A stretch of 64,000 nucleotides of DNA, taken from the NCBI GenBank assembly GCA_009760855.2, contig WPIO01000035.1, positions 1,334,501 through 1,398,500 of the forward strand, read 5' to 3'. This DNA is from Cristatella mucedo. Taxonomy: Eukaryota > Bryozoa > Phylactolaemata > Cristatellidae. The translations under genes were made by a program, and so were the position numbers. This document shows, piece after piece, positions 29,803 to 42,200 of this stretch. Under the pieces are notes generated by a model. It ran no database searches and was not told the origin of the DNA. It saw only the letters and a program-made list of their open reading frames with translations. The stretch's first letter is position 1. The number at the start of each line of letters is the position of its first letter.

Positions 29803-32680
29803 GTCGCCATCGTAGTGGATGGCAGGGCGTGATTAGATTTGAACGGCGGCAGTATGCTGGTCGTGCTGAATTTGCCCTACACAGCTTACAATCCGTCGTT
29901 CGTAGCGCGAGCTCGGAGAGGGGCACGTCTAAGCTTGGAATAGTTAAATTACGGCATAACCTCAAGTTTCGATAGCAGTCGTAGGAATGGACGTATTTAA
30001 GTGTGTACGTGTCTCAGCAAATAACTGCAAACGTGTGTGGTATGTCGGTTGTCGGACGCTCACTTTTCCCGGCGATCTCCCAGACGACTAGCCTTCTGTA
30101 ATATCTTCATCTGACTTTGCATTGTAATCAGGTTCCAGACACACGAAACCTTTCTTTCCCCATCCTACAGAAGGCAGCACTGCTTTCCTTCAAGATGCGT
30201 AATTTTCCGGACAACTTTCTGTCAAAACAGATACTGAGTTTGGCTGGACTCTGATATACATCGATCTAGAACCGAGGACATCACTTGCGATCGAGAAAGC
30301 TACTAGTCAGGCTCCCCTTTAGTCTGTACGATTTGGCACGGAGGTGAAAACGTGCAAACCTTGTAGCCGTGTTTAGCAACAGATGCAGAGGCTTCGAGAC
30401 TTTTATGAAAGTCCAGACAATACTAAGTTATGCAAATCAGCTGTGGAGAGAACCAAAGGTTTTTAGCTAGCCATAGCGCAATGTGCTCCTCAGCCTGAAA
30501 CAAGGATAGAACGTCATACATACCAGTGAAAGCAATATTCAAAATGGCAGTATTCAAGGGCAAAAATGGGAGAGTCATTCTTGCATTGTTTCAGAAACCC
30601 TCGCGACTCTGACTGTAATTCATGCATGATGTTGAAGCTGCAAGGTTGTAAAGTCTAGCAGACGATGTAGAGTCTAGTGAACACCATAAGCATAAGTAAA
30701 TCGGTTTTTTGCTCAGACCAGCAGACCAAAGATGGTCTGAAGCTCAACGGAGAGGAGAAATGGTTAGCCAGCTGCCTGGCCGCCAAAAAAGCAATCGCAT
30801 GAAGCGACGTGCTGGTCTAAACTCAAAGGGTTTGCATGCCGGATATTGCTTTCGGTGTTCAAGGTGCAGGCGTCAAGAGCGAACAATGAGCAAGCGTGCA
30901 AGGTTTTGCACAAGCGAGGCTACATGAGAAGCGAGGCTTTGCTCTTTGAAGAGGCGAAATTAATTATCTTACTGCCTCCACCTAAGATGGCTCTAATGTG
31001 TTTACGCCAAGCTGACTGTTCTGTTTATTTTTTCCGACCGACAAAATGAGGCCATTATGAATTTTGAGTTTATTGTGCTTACTGTGAAAATTCAATTTGG
31101 ATTGTAATGTTATTGATACTATGCGACGTCTTAAAGATGGAATGACACAACAAAGATTCCTCATTCCATATGCACAGTGCAAACTTTTCTTCCGCGACAT
31201 TTAGTAATTAATATATATAAATAAATATGTATTACGGACATGTTATATATATTAACATGTCCTTGATATATGTATATATTATATGTCCTTATATATGTAT
31301 ACAATGAATATATATATATATATATATATATAAGCGTTAAGGGCGAGCCAGTGTGCCGTGGCTGAGCACCGACATACTATTAGATCACACAGGCAAAGCT
31401 TAACTGGCTGTGCCCAACCTTTCACGCGTGCCAGAGCTCATTCGGTCCATGCATGTTGTTAGTTCAATGCCCGAGATTTTGAACAATGATCTTGGCAGCT
31501 GGGAATCGATTAGGAACTAAGAGCTTTGTCTTTGAATAGGAACGCTTATGAGATAGCCGCAATAAGCTGAGGCTTGTGAGCGTCATTTTGCATAGATATG
31601 TATGATAGTGATTATAGCGTGACTTATGACCTAAATACTGTATAAGCCTGACCGCAGTCGCTCTCCTCGAGCAACGGAGAATCTAGCACTGAGGGGGAGC
31701 GGCAGTAAGCTTGTTAGCTAATCGACTGGAAGTCAGCTGTGTGTAATTCGTAAATACAGGCTTGTTTGTGCTTTAGCTAATACTGTTTTGTTGCAAGCGC
31801 TGAGCGCAGAATATCAGGCTCTGCGTTTTTAATGTTGGCGTGTACGTCACGACTCGTCACTGAAGACCCTCACTAGAACTCATGTCTTTCATTGTCAGTT
31901 ATGGAGAAGATGTGTTTCCTAATTTGAGAGTTGTATTGCAAGTTCTTCTCACCATAGCTGTATCAGTTTCTAGTTGTGAAAGTTTCCTTAGCAAGCTGAA
32001 AATAATCCTGTCTTATCTGAGATCGTCAATGGGGCAAGATCGGCTCACTTATCTGGCCTAGTTCAGCACAGAGAAGGAAACACTGAAACATATTGACTTT
32101 CAAACTGTAATAGACCAGTTTGCCATATTAAGGCCAAGAGAATCTACCTAAAGCTGTGATAGCCACCTAGTACCTGTGCTACAGTTAATACAAATTTCTC
32201 GACCAGATATGCCTGCTAGCGTGTGTTTTTGAATTTCTTCAGTATTGGAGCTAGTTTGCAGCACTTTTTGACAAGGAGGGGAGCTCCATTTGTAGCTTTG
32301 TCTCCGGGTGTCGAAAGGTCTCAATATGCCTCTGAACTGATTTTAGCCTTTTGGTATCGGCGGTTACTCTTCAAGCTGTAGAATACAAGGGTATGTGTTT
32401 GATACTGGCTGGTTAATAGTTTGGTAAGCGACGACATCGACATGACCGATAAAATGGCTGCAGTAACATGGAAAAAGTAAATGGATTTTATTTGCTCGGG
32501 CGTTTTTCCTAGTTGAATTTTTAAAATTTGTCCTTTATACAGCTTAAAGAAAATAAATTTGGGGGCTGCAAGTTCGTTCAAACCATTAGGTTCTTCAGAT
32601 CGTTGCACACAGAAATTGTTGAATGCTATCTAGCTGCAAACTCACACGCACGAAGTCACGCCTCGTTTAATGGCTATCTT
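29800..32680. other. Unassigned intergenic stretch
   Basis: No recognised gene. It contains a TATATA-rich patch (31203-31332) with repeated ACATGTCC/TATGTCCTTATA words. An unidentified exon-like frame rich in basic residues and cysteines lies at 30709-30927, after a TTTTTGCTCAG acceptor-like site. Confidence 0.4.
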
Positions 32681-32684
32681 AGTT

Positions 32685-32855
32685 TGGCCTAGGGATTAAG
32701 GTGCTCGACATCGTGAGACGAAGTCTGTTGGCTACCGAATGCGTACTGAAAGCCGCTTAGGCTGTTAGTGAGCTAGACAAAACTCTCCTGCTTAACACCC
32801 ACATAATCCTTATGACTTTATGGAGTTACAGACGGAGATAAATTACATTACATTT
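32685..32855 (+). mobile_element. SINE head fused to a LINE B 3' end
   Basis: An A-box-like TTTGGCCTAGGGATTAAGG and GTGCTCGAC run directly into the LINE B end (GTGAGACGAAGTCTGTTGG to GTTACAGACGGAGATAAAT and ATTAC repeats). This suggests a chimeric SINE using the LINE B tail, or a chance junction. Confidence 0.65.
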
Positions 32856-34424
32856 GATGGTCAGGTTAGACGAATGATCACAATCTACTCAATTCACTCT
32901 AATTACTCCATAATAGACCAGGTATTGGCGTTGCTAAGCTCAAATTTGGGGCTGATATTGTATCACATATTCGATTTTATCTATCCGCCAAGTGTCGTAT
33001 CACTGTGCACACTCGCACTTATGCTAATGAGCATCAACGCTGGAAGCCTGCACCACGGTCAACCGAAATCCGTTTTGGTTCCCTTCAAATCCACCGCAAA
33101 TCAACTGCCCTAAGCTCCAAAAAATAATTTGGAATATCAAGCTAAGCTACATTTACAATTTACTCAGACAATTTCGCGAGATTCTACTCACGCATTCTCT
33201 CAAAGTCAATCAAGGTTGTGGCCGGCGCCGATAATGCAATATACTGCATTCCAACCCGAAATGAAAGATAACCTGTTTGCAAGGTTCTTTTTTTAATTGC
33301 ACATGAAAGTAAACTATGCGAAAATTGCACTTTAAAAATTTCGCTTGCATTGGCACGGCCGTTCTCGTGCAATGCCCTGCAGTTTACTACTGTAGCCCAG
33401 GCTAATACCACAATCCACTTCAATCCCCCGAATCCACCTCAAAAAATAGAAACAGATTGCACTAAGCTTAAGTGTTTATTGCAAATTAAAGTGCACGGTA
33501 TTTTGTGCAATCCCACGTAAAATAAAAAAAATCGTAGATCCTCGCACTCTGGCAATGCTCGACAATCACCCCAAATGACCTGGGAAAATACTGCAATGCA
33601 CGCTATTCCATGCAAATCATTGTCAAATCGTCATTGGAAAGATTTAATTGACATTGCATGTAAGAATAGACTCGGTTCAAGGCTTGTTCACACAATTTTG
33701 CTTGACTGTGCACACACGTTCTCATGCAACGACTTGCAATTGACTGCAACGGCCCGGTCCGATACAGCAATCCACCGCAATCCATCGCTGTCCGCTGCAA
33801 CCCGCCGAAAACGACCAGAATGAGTTTACTTTAAGCTCTAATAGTGATTGCATGTTGCTCTAATCTTCGGTTATCGTGTAATCGTACAGTTTCACCACAA
33901 TTTTCTCGACTATCTAGCAGCAATGCACTGCAATCCATTGCAATCACTCGTGCCAATATTACAATCTACTGAAATTGGGTGCAAAATGACCCGAAATCGG
34001 TTTAGCAGCGCCAATATTTTGAATGCACGTTACAAAAAACACTGTTTAAACTCAACCTCATCAGTTTAAGCAATTGCATTCGTACATAATCAGGCAATGC
34101 ATGGCAATCTACGGCAATGGCCCGTCGTCTACCAAAATCCGTTTCAAATTGGCTGGAAATTGGTGGTTTTAATTTATAATTATCATACCACATAACGTAC
34201 ACTTTGCACGAACATACTGTCATTTTGCACGTTCAATCTTGGGCTATGCATGGCCATCAATGGCAATTTCCCGAGACAATACAGTAATAGTATGCTTTCC
34301 GTCGCGAATCGCCTGCACGTAGGCTGTGCAAAGCTAAAGTACACATTAGGCATTACATCCCACATTTTTAAAGTTCAATGTAATACCTAATGCAATACCA
34401 ATACTGCAATCAAGGCCGGGCCAT

Positions 34425-34715
34425 TAGGTTCGTGTGGGTGTAGGGAAACGACTAGATTCACAAAAGTAGGCGATACTACGCTTAGTCTGGTGGGAAAATA
34501 GATGTGAAACGTAGGCTGGAGCCTAAGAATGAAGGGACCTAACAGTGAGAGACCGAACCTTGAAGTCGATGCACTGTAGAACTGGGTGCCGGTGCAAGTC
34601 GGCGAGAAGCCGTGTGATGTGACTACTGCCACGCTCATGACAGATAAGCCTAGCTGCCGAGTTTTGCACCAACCGTAAGCGCTTGATTGCACAGGCCGGT
34701 AGACCGGCAATCACT
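34425..34715 (-). mobile_element. LINE A fragment (ORF2 C-terminal part)
   Basis: The minus strand reads AGLPACAIKRLRLVQNSAAR, then LLADLHRHPVLQCIDFKVRS. This matches the better copy at 49.0 kb. It lies in the spacer of the inverted-repeat array, so it probably inserted there later. Confidence 0.85.
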
Positions 34716-35394
34716 AGTGTAATGTTTTCGGTAACGAGAATCTGTCTCAGCGTAATAGTCGGGACAACGAAGCGATCGGTGAAATTGAAGATCAAGTTCA
34801 TGTGAATGCTCTCATTTATAAGGTCAATGCGCGTATCTTATTTCCTCACGATTTGAGTTAGCTCTTATTAGTTCACTTTCTTACACACCGAATCCTCGCA
34901 TACTCTAACCTCAAAGGTTTGGTTTGGGAAAAGAGGTGTACGTTAGTGCTCACTATACGTGCGAAGAAAGCGTGCCAAGAAGCGTGGGTTTTTGGAAATT
35001 TTGTGGCTCTTCTGAAGTCTTATACGGCGCCGATCGATGTAAGCGATAGCTTGCTTTCCGTACATAACTTTCCTTATAGCTTATGTTAAACAGAACTTCA
35101 TCGAATGACACTCAACATGCTACCTTTGTTTTCATTAGATCTTGTTCATCATTTATCATACTGACACTATTCGAGCACTCGTTAACGTATCATAGCAGCA
35201 ATAAACAAAAATGCATTATCATTACATTATACATTAGTCAATGACATATTTGCAAGATTAGTTCACGACCTAACCACATCCGGTCTTAATTTCCTTTTAC
35301 TTGAGCAGCTCATGAGGTTCGCGGCTGATCAGTTTATGCACGTCACCTTTAACCGTGGTATACTTGTTGAGATTGAGCATGCTACCATTATTAA

Positions 35395-35490
35395 TTAGAC
35401 CATGCTTTCTTTGCAGCAAATTTAAAGCGCCTGAAACGAGATACAGTTCTCTCATGACGCTATACAAATATGTTAGTCTTATTATTATCG
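35395..35490 (+). mobile_element. LINE A / SINE 3' tail fragment
   Basis: GCAGCAAATTTAAAGCGCC and then GACGCTATACAAATATG with TTATTATTAT, the shared tail, lie inside the spacer of the inverted array. Confidence 0.7.
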
Positions 35491-38400
35491 AGGTTTAGGC
35501 ATATCATTTTTTGTCCGACCGACAAGGTCCCTAATGGCTTGGCACTGACCTGCAAACTGAAAGTTCACACCCCTGGAAACTTCCTCGACAGCCCTCAGTT
35601 AGAGCACGATAAATAAATATCAATCATTTTCACCATAACACCGTTACAACTGTGCAACCCTTAAGTTTTACTAATTAACGTAGCTTCTCGCCCTACCTCT
35701 GATGTTTTAGCCCTCACCTGTACTCTACTTATCACCGCACCCAGCTTTGGAGGGCCACTGACGTGTTTTTTTCAGCTAACCGCGAGGTCTCCCTCACCTG
35801 GTATGACCGTTTGATGCATACTCGTGGTTTCATGACTTGAGTTCAGTATGCACACTAACGATGGCAGAGAAATTACGGGTATTACTTATTTCGCGTACAT
35901 GCTTACATTTGCGCTTTGTGAAGTAATAATAATAGTAGTAGTACTTTTTATAGTACCCTCAGAGCTTCGTCCAGCAATTTTCCGTTTATTTATGACAGTT
36001 CGTTGTGGATTGCAGTATTTAGCCGGGCCATTGCTGTCGATTGCCATGCATCGACCTTGATTGTACGTTCGCGATTTCTTGAAATGATTTGGTTGCACTT
36101 TTAATACAACGCCCTGTACTAAACAGGAACAGCTGAGTTTTTTTGGTAGCAGCTAGTTGTTTATTGTTACTGAGCGTCACAGATTGGCGTATTTTCCCGG
36201 ATAATTGAATGCAACTGCCATTCATTGCCTGAGATTGAACCCGCACAATAAGTTGAAAGTATGTTCACCGATAGTAAACGTTATTTGGCATAATAATTGG
36301 AGCTTCGAACAGCCAATGTCTAGTCAACCTGAAACAGATTGCAATCGAAGTCGGGCTATTGCCGTTGATTGCCGTTTATTGCCCTTGATTGAGCCTCTAC
36401 TGATTGTTTTAAAAGATGTGGCTGCAATTTTAATCCAGTGTACTGCAATAGGCACGGAAATTTGGAGCTTCTCTCTGCTACTGTCAGTCCATTTGCAACG
36501 GACCGTTATGAATTAGCATATTTTCCCAAGCCATTGCCGCCGGTTTCCGTGTATTGCCGTCAATTGAGCCTGCACAATGAGTGAAAATTATTCGTGCCCA
36601 CAGTTACATGTTACGTGGGATGAGAGTTGCAGTTTTTTGCAACCAATCTATTTAATTTTCCATGAAATTTGCAATTGGCCCCGACCATTTATGTGGATTG
36701 CCGTGCATTGCTGTCAGTCAACCAGCAAAGCATCTTGCAAATGTCGCAATTTCACTTTGGACACAGCGGAATGTTATATGTAATGACAACTGGAGCTTTG
36801 CGGTAACCAATTCCTCGTTGATCTGCCACGAGTTTTGGTGCTAGCCAGGGCCACTGCTGTCGATTACCATTCATTGCTCAAAATTGTGCCTGCACGATTG
36901 GTTGGAAGGATGTGATTGCACTTTTAACACAGTGCGCTGTGACACGTAAGAGAAATTTCATCCAGGCCCGGTCGCTTTCCTGTGACGTTCGATGGATCTT
37001 AATGGATTGCCGTATTTGCCTGGGCCATTGCCGTCGATTGCCAGGCATTGTCCAAGATTAAACTGCCAGAGCGGGTTGAAAGTATGTGCGCGCCCGTTGA
37101 GATATTACGTGGAATAAAAATTGGAGCTTGGTGCAGCCAATTTCTTGTCGATTCACCACGGTTGCGGTATTGGCCCCTGCCATTGCTGTCGCTTGCCGTG
37201 AAATGTTGAAATTAATGTGTTAATTAAAAATAGCTTGGAGGTTCTATGATTTCACTTTGAGCACAAATAAATGTGAAATGCGATAAAAATTGGCATTTCG
37301 TGCAGCCAATTTGTGGTCGATTTGCCACGAATTTTAGTGGATTGCTGCTTCAAGACGAGCCGTTGCCGTAGATTGCCATGCATCGCCCGAGATTGCACAA
37401 ACGCAATTGCTTAAAATGAGGTGGTTGACTTTAACCAGTGTGCTTTGAAACAAGCGTTTTAAATTGGAGCATTGCGAAACCGATTTCGGGGCATTTTGCA
37501 TAGGATTGTTGTAGATTGCAATATTGACCCGGGCCATTGCAGAGCATTCCTGCCGAATGGTCTAGGTGGCAATTGTAGTGCAATTGTGCGATCACACAAT
37601 AACCGAATATTAGAGCAAAGTGCGATGACTACTGGAGCTTTAAAGTGCATGCATTCTGGTCGTTTTGCAGTGGGTAACAGTGGATTGACGTACTTGCCCG
37701 TGCCATTGCAGTGCTTTGCTGCAGAATGGTTGAGGCAATTACAGAGAAATTTTGCGAGTACACAGTAACCAAAGAATAGAGCAGCGTGAAATCATAATTA
37801 GAGCTTCTAGTGCACACATTCTGATTGCTGTGCGGTGGATTGCAGCCGAATGCGGCGGATTTCGACGGATTGAGGGGGATTGCTGTATAGGATAGGGCCG
37901 TTGCAGTCGTATGCAATTCGTTGCATTTGAACGTGTGTTCACAATGGAGTAAAATTTTGTGAATACAATTTGAACCATGTCTATTCTTACATGCAATATC
38001 AATTAGAGCTTCATGATGGCGATTTGAGGATGATCAGCAGTGGAATAGAGTGGATTACCGTATTTTCCTCAGGTCGTTTGGGGTGATTGTTGAGCATTGC
38101 AAGAGTGCGAGGATCCACATTATTTTTAAATTTTTGGTGGGTGTGCACAAAATACCGCGTACTTTAATTTGCAATAAAAACTGAAGCTCGGTGCAATCTG
38201 TTTCTATTTTTTGAGGTGGATTGAAGTGGATTGTGGTATTGGCCCGGGCTACTGCAGTCGATTACAGGGATTGCACGAGAACGGCGGGGGGCCAATTCAA
38301 GTGAAATTTGTAAAGTGCAATTCTCGCAGAGCGTACTGTAATATGCAATCAAAAGAAAAGCTTTGCGAACAAGATACCTTTCCTTTCGGGGTAGAATGCA

Positions 38401-38849
38401 GTGGATAGCATTATCGGCGTAGGCCACTGCAATCTTATTTCTGTGGACTTTGTGAGAACGCGCGACTGGAATCGCGTGAAATTGTCTGGGTAAATTGTAA
38501 ATGTAGCTTAGTTTGATATTCAAATTTTTTTTGAGCTTTGCACAGCTTATTTGTGGTGGATTTAAAGAGAACCAAAACGAATTTTGGTGGGTTATGGTGC
38601 AGGCTTCCCGTGTTGAAGCTCATTTGTATAAGTGCGAGTGTGCACAGTGATATGGAACTTGGTGGCTAGATATAATCAAACGGGTACTACAATATCAATC
38701 CCAAATTTAGCTTGACAACGCCAACGTCGGGTCAATTTTAGCCTAATTAGATTAAATTGCGGCGGATCGCACTAATTCGTTGAGCCCTTGCTGGGCGATG
38801 TCACAGTTAAAGCATTTAATGAATAAGGTCACGGATTCGGGGTCTGCCG

Positions 38850-38912
38850 AACAGTGAATCAACTGGATAGAGATAAAGCTCTCTTAGGGTGCTATACAAA
38901 TAATGCTGTGTT
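38850..38912 (+). repeat. SINE 3' tail fragment
   Basis: ACTGGATAGAGATAAAGC then CTCTTAGGGTGCTATAC is the shared tail. It lies only about 80 bases before the first recognised exon of the rolling-stone-like gene. Confidence 0.6.
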
Positions 38913-38988
38913 TTTATTTTGTTTTATCTTGTACTTATGGGTATAGCAGTCCTCGTGTGTATCTACTCTGTTTCTTTGCATTCTGTAG

Positions 38989-39238
38989 TGGCATTGCTGC
39001 GACAGAAAATCTGCCACACAAAAATGGTCATACGTGGCATATTTGACCTACAGAACCATTGTGGCTCTTTACGTTTCAACGTGGATAGTTTCAAGTGCTG
39101 TTACTTCAACTCTTGCACAACCGGGAGCAATAGGAACGTGGCTTATTTACTTAACCCACTGGGCACTGATCACGATCACATTAAACTCAGTTGTGAGGGC
39201 AACAGTGGCCTGGTATGCCTACATCGCGTACGTTCGTT
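38989..39238 (+). CDS. Rolling-stone-like gene, exon 1 of those found
   Basis: The acceptor TTTCTTTGCATTCTGTAG is strong, and a stop lies just upstream in frame. It reads WHCCDRKSATQKWSYVAYL and onward, through two membrane segments. The donor is GTAAGT, leaving one base (T). Confidence 0.85.
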
Positions 39239-42200
39239 GTAAGTACCTTGCTTTGCACAGCCAATCATAGGTGTTCCCATCGCAACCGAATCGGCTTCCA
39301 GTAGCAATTATCAAGGCTGTACTGCTAGCCGTAAGCGATATGAATAGACGCGAAGCAGTTAACAATCCGGACGTGGTGCTATTGCTCCTCCAAGGTAAAT
39401 CTTTTCTATTTCGCAGCTCCTCGCATGCACACATTTTGGTGAGGTTAAATAAAATGAGCAGCCGCCGTTGCAGAGCTTTGGTAAGTGACATATGTGTCAA
39501 TAATTCATGCCAAGTTATTCTAGGCCTAGTAGCAGCTGCTGTCAATGGCAAGGAAAAAATCTGCGTTTATATGCAGCAGATGATAAATGCATCTTTTGCT
39601 TAATTTACCTTGGTGCGCTTCAGTTTTTCATTTTTTGAAAGCATTTTATGACATATCTCAGTAAAAAACCAAACGACAGTTTAATCTAAGGTGTTATTCC
39701 TACTTAGTCATTGTGTCTAGTCACAATCATGACATATATGGAGTTTCGAGGGATTCGGCAGGCCGCGAGATGTTAGCTGCCTACCGCCACCCTGTAATTC
39801 GTTGGATGCAGGTCTGCACTGCTGCATATAAATCAAGAAAATTAAATATTTATTGACTGAAAGGCAACGGAGACAGGTAATGCTAGGCCGTCTATTGTGA
39901 AGCACACCTCTCTTAATGTACGGACGTATGCATGCATATATTTTATTATTTAACTTCACGAACGTAGCCTGGATGGTTTTTGGAGAGTTTGATAAACAGC
40001 ATACAGCTCAGGAGGATTTCGGCATGCTAACTGTAGCTAACAGATCAACGTCACTCAAAAAAGAGTGATAAGGGATCGAGGTAGCTAAATCAGGTGGGCA
40101 ATCGATTACTTGGATTATGAACTTGTAGCACGAAAGCGTTTGAGAGGAGCCTCAGTAGCGGCCACTAGCATGCAAAGCGGAGGTGACCTCTGGGAGCCAT
40201 CGTCTGTGACTGTGAGAGAAGGTCGTTGGTGACTATAGTTCTATGAATTTCATTTCACTCATACTTTAAAACCACGCTATGACCCCAAAACCTGTAAGCA
40301 TTGTTATAGCTTCTATTTAGACTTCAATATGTATTTTGCAAGCTACTGAATGCCACTATGGCTCACCTCACGCATTTTCATTAAGTTCATAATCCAAGTA
40401 GTCGATTACCCTCCTGATTGATTTAGCTATACTATTTTCTCTTTTTTTAAGTGAAATTGAGTCGATTGGCTAAAGACAGAGTGCCGAAATCCACCTAAGC
40501 TTTATGTTGTAAGTATTGAAATACATACATGCATACATACATGTATCAATGCATTTAGTGGAGCGTGTTTCATAATTCATGGCTTGGTGTTACCAGTCTT
40601 CGGATACCTTCATTCAAATAACTAATTATTTTGTTCTTAATTTATGTGCAGAAGTGCAGGCCTGCAGTGAAAATTGTAACCTTCATCCGTTGATCAATCA
40701 GGAGCCATCGCAGCTTCTTCTGAAAGGAGGCATAAGGCATAATTTCTTGGATTCTTTAATCAACCATGCAGTCATATTGATGGCTAGCTATAGAGGCTTC
40801 TAGATTATTTTCAGTTGCCGAAAATTGCGATTATTTTAAAATGCAAACCAACTCTTTTTGCCGGCTACCTAGGAACTGAGTGCCTAACAAAGCTGTCTTC
40901 TCAAGCGAGAAACGATCTCGATACCACCGGATTGCCGATCGAGTACGTTTTCAATTGAGCGGTAGAGACTACTTACTCGCTCAAGCCAAGACCCCATGTA
41001 CTGCTTATACGAGTGCGGCTTGAGTGACTATTGAACCTACGACTACTGAACCTATGACAATTGGCCTGTACCAACCGGCCTATACGAAAAAAATGAATAT
41101 ATATGTCATTTAATAAGAATAATGCACAATTTTTAATTTACACAATTGACACACACAATTAAGAATGAATTTATAACTGTCTGCAATTTTTTGTATATTT
41201 ATACAACAAGATTATTAGTAAAACAGTTTTTTCTCTTAAAAGTGTCAATGTACATTACGTTCTAGATAAAATCGATCTTAATGTTACTGTAGCTTCTCAA
41301 CTAATTATGCGACACATTTGCAGCGGGACGAAGAAAAGTTAGAACATCTGTACGACCGTAACCTTCAACAGCCCGTCGAACTTTTATATATCGCAGTAGC
41401 ATTTCAAAGCTCAAAAATTTTGTACTGTCTCGCTGACTCCATGATTTATAAATATTTGTATGTTCTACAATTATTAACTTCACAAATTATCAATTCTATT
41501 TATTTATGTTAGCCGATATCCGATCCTTAAAGTAGTCTGTAACCTAATTTGATCAAATAAAACCGACCTGCACCAGTTTTATTTGTATTGCCTATTTCTG
41601 ATCTTAGGGCCACTTGTCAAAGATTAGTTGTCATATAGATCAATTTTTGTATAGGCCGGTTGGTACAGGTCAAATGTCGTAGGGTGAGTACTCACAAGTT
41701 CAATTGTCGGTACACCATGAGTGCATATACTCATCATTTGCAAATTTTGTGCCAAACGGCAGCTATTTAGTCTTCTGAGACTGGTTCAGCAAACGCCTGC
41801 GGTGTGCCGAATCGTACTTTGCAGCCAGTGACTAACTGAATTTATACGTTTGACCTAATTGGCGATTGCGAGTAAAGCAGTGATTTGAGAATACGGAGCA
41901 ATTAGAGGCCTTATGTAATATTAGCAAACGCAGGAAAGGAATTTCGACTCAAACTCGTTAAGATGCCCTATACCTTTGGTTTACGGGTCCAGGCTTTACT
42001 GATAGAGCCACCGAGGCAACGTATCGTTTGATGTTCAGCACCGGGCTTCAAAGCCTCAGCTTTAAATTTCTGTTCCAGCCTAGAAAGAAAAAAGGGACGG
42101 TGCGATCTAATATTTATCTAGCCACAGCAGGTAGTCTTTATCCAGGCTGTACTGGTAGAGCCATCGAGGCAACATATCATTCGACGTTCAGCATAGGTGT

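Larger units (their letters stand above)
32880..38770. repeat. Large inverted-repeat (foldback-like) array of a ~168-bp degenerate unit
   Basis: The left arm (about 32880-34380) and right arm (about 36000-38770) are reverse complements at their outer ends. For example CACTGTGCACACTCGCACTT at about 33001 appears reversed at about 38635, and TATTGGCGTTG-type words at 32924 pair with 38720. Within the arms, words such as TTGGAGCTT...AGCCAAT recur every 161-180 bases (about 36298, 36789, 37122, 37290, 37464, 37633, 37799). The spacer holds LINE A pieces at 34.4 and 35.4 kb. No transposase is visible. Confidence 0.75.

Noticed and set aside
32820..38623. Many 60-110-codon frames in the inverted repeat region
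   Set aside because: They are rich in His, Cys, Ile and Asn from the GGATTGC/CAATCC repeat words and show no domain.
39239..39270. A 32-bp intron joining the rolling-stone exon to the frame at 39271
   Set aside because: It is too short for an animal spliceosomal intron, and the family sequence continues instead at 45770 with the correct phase.
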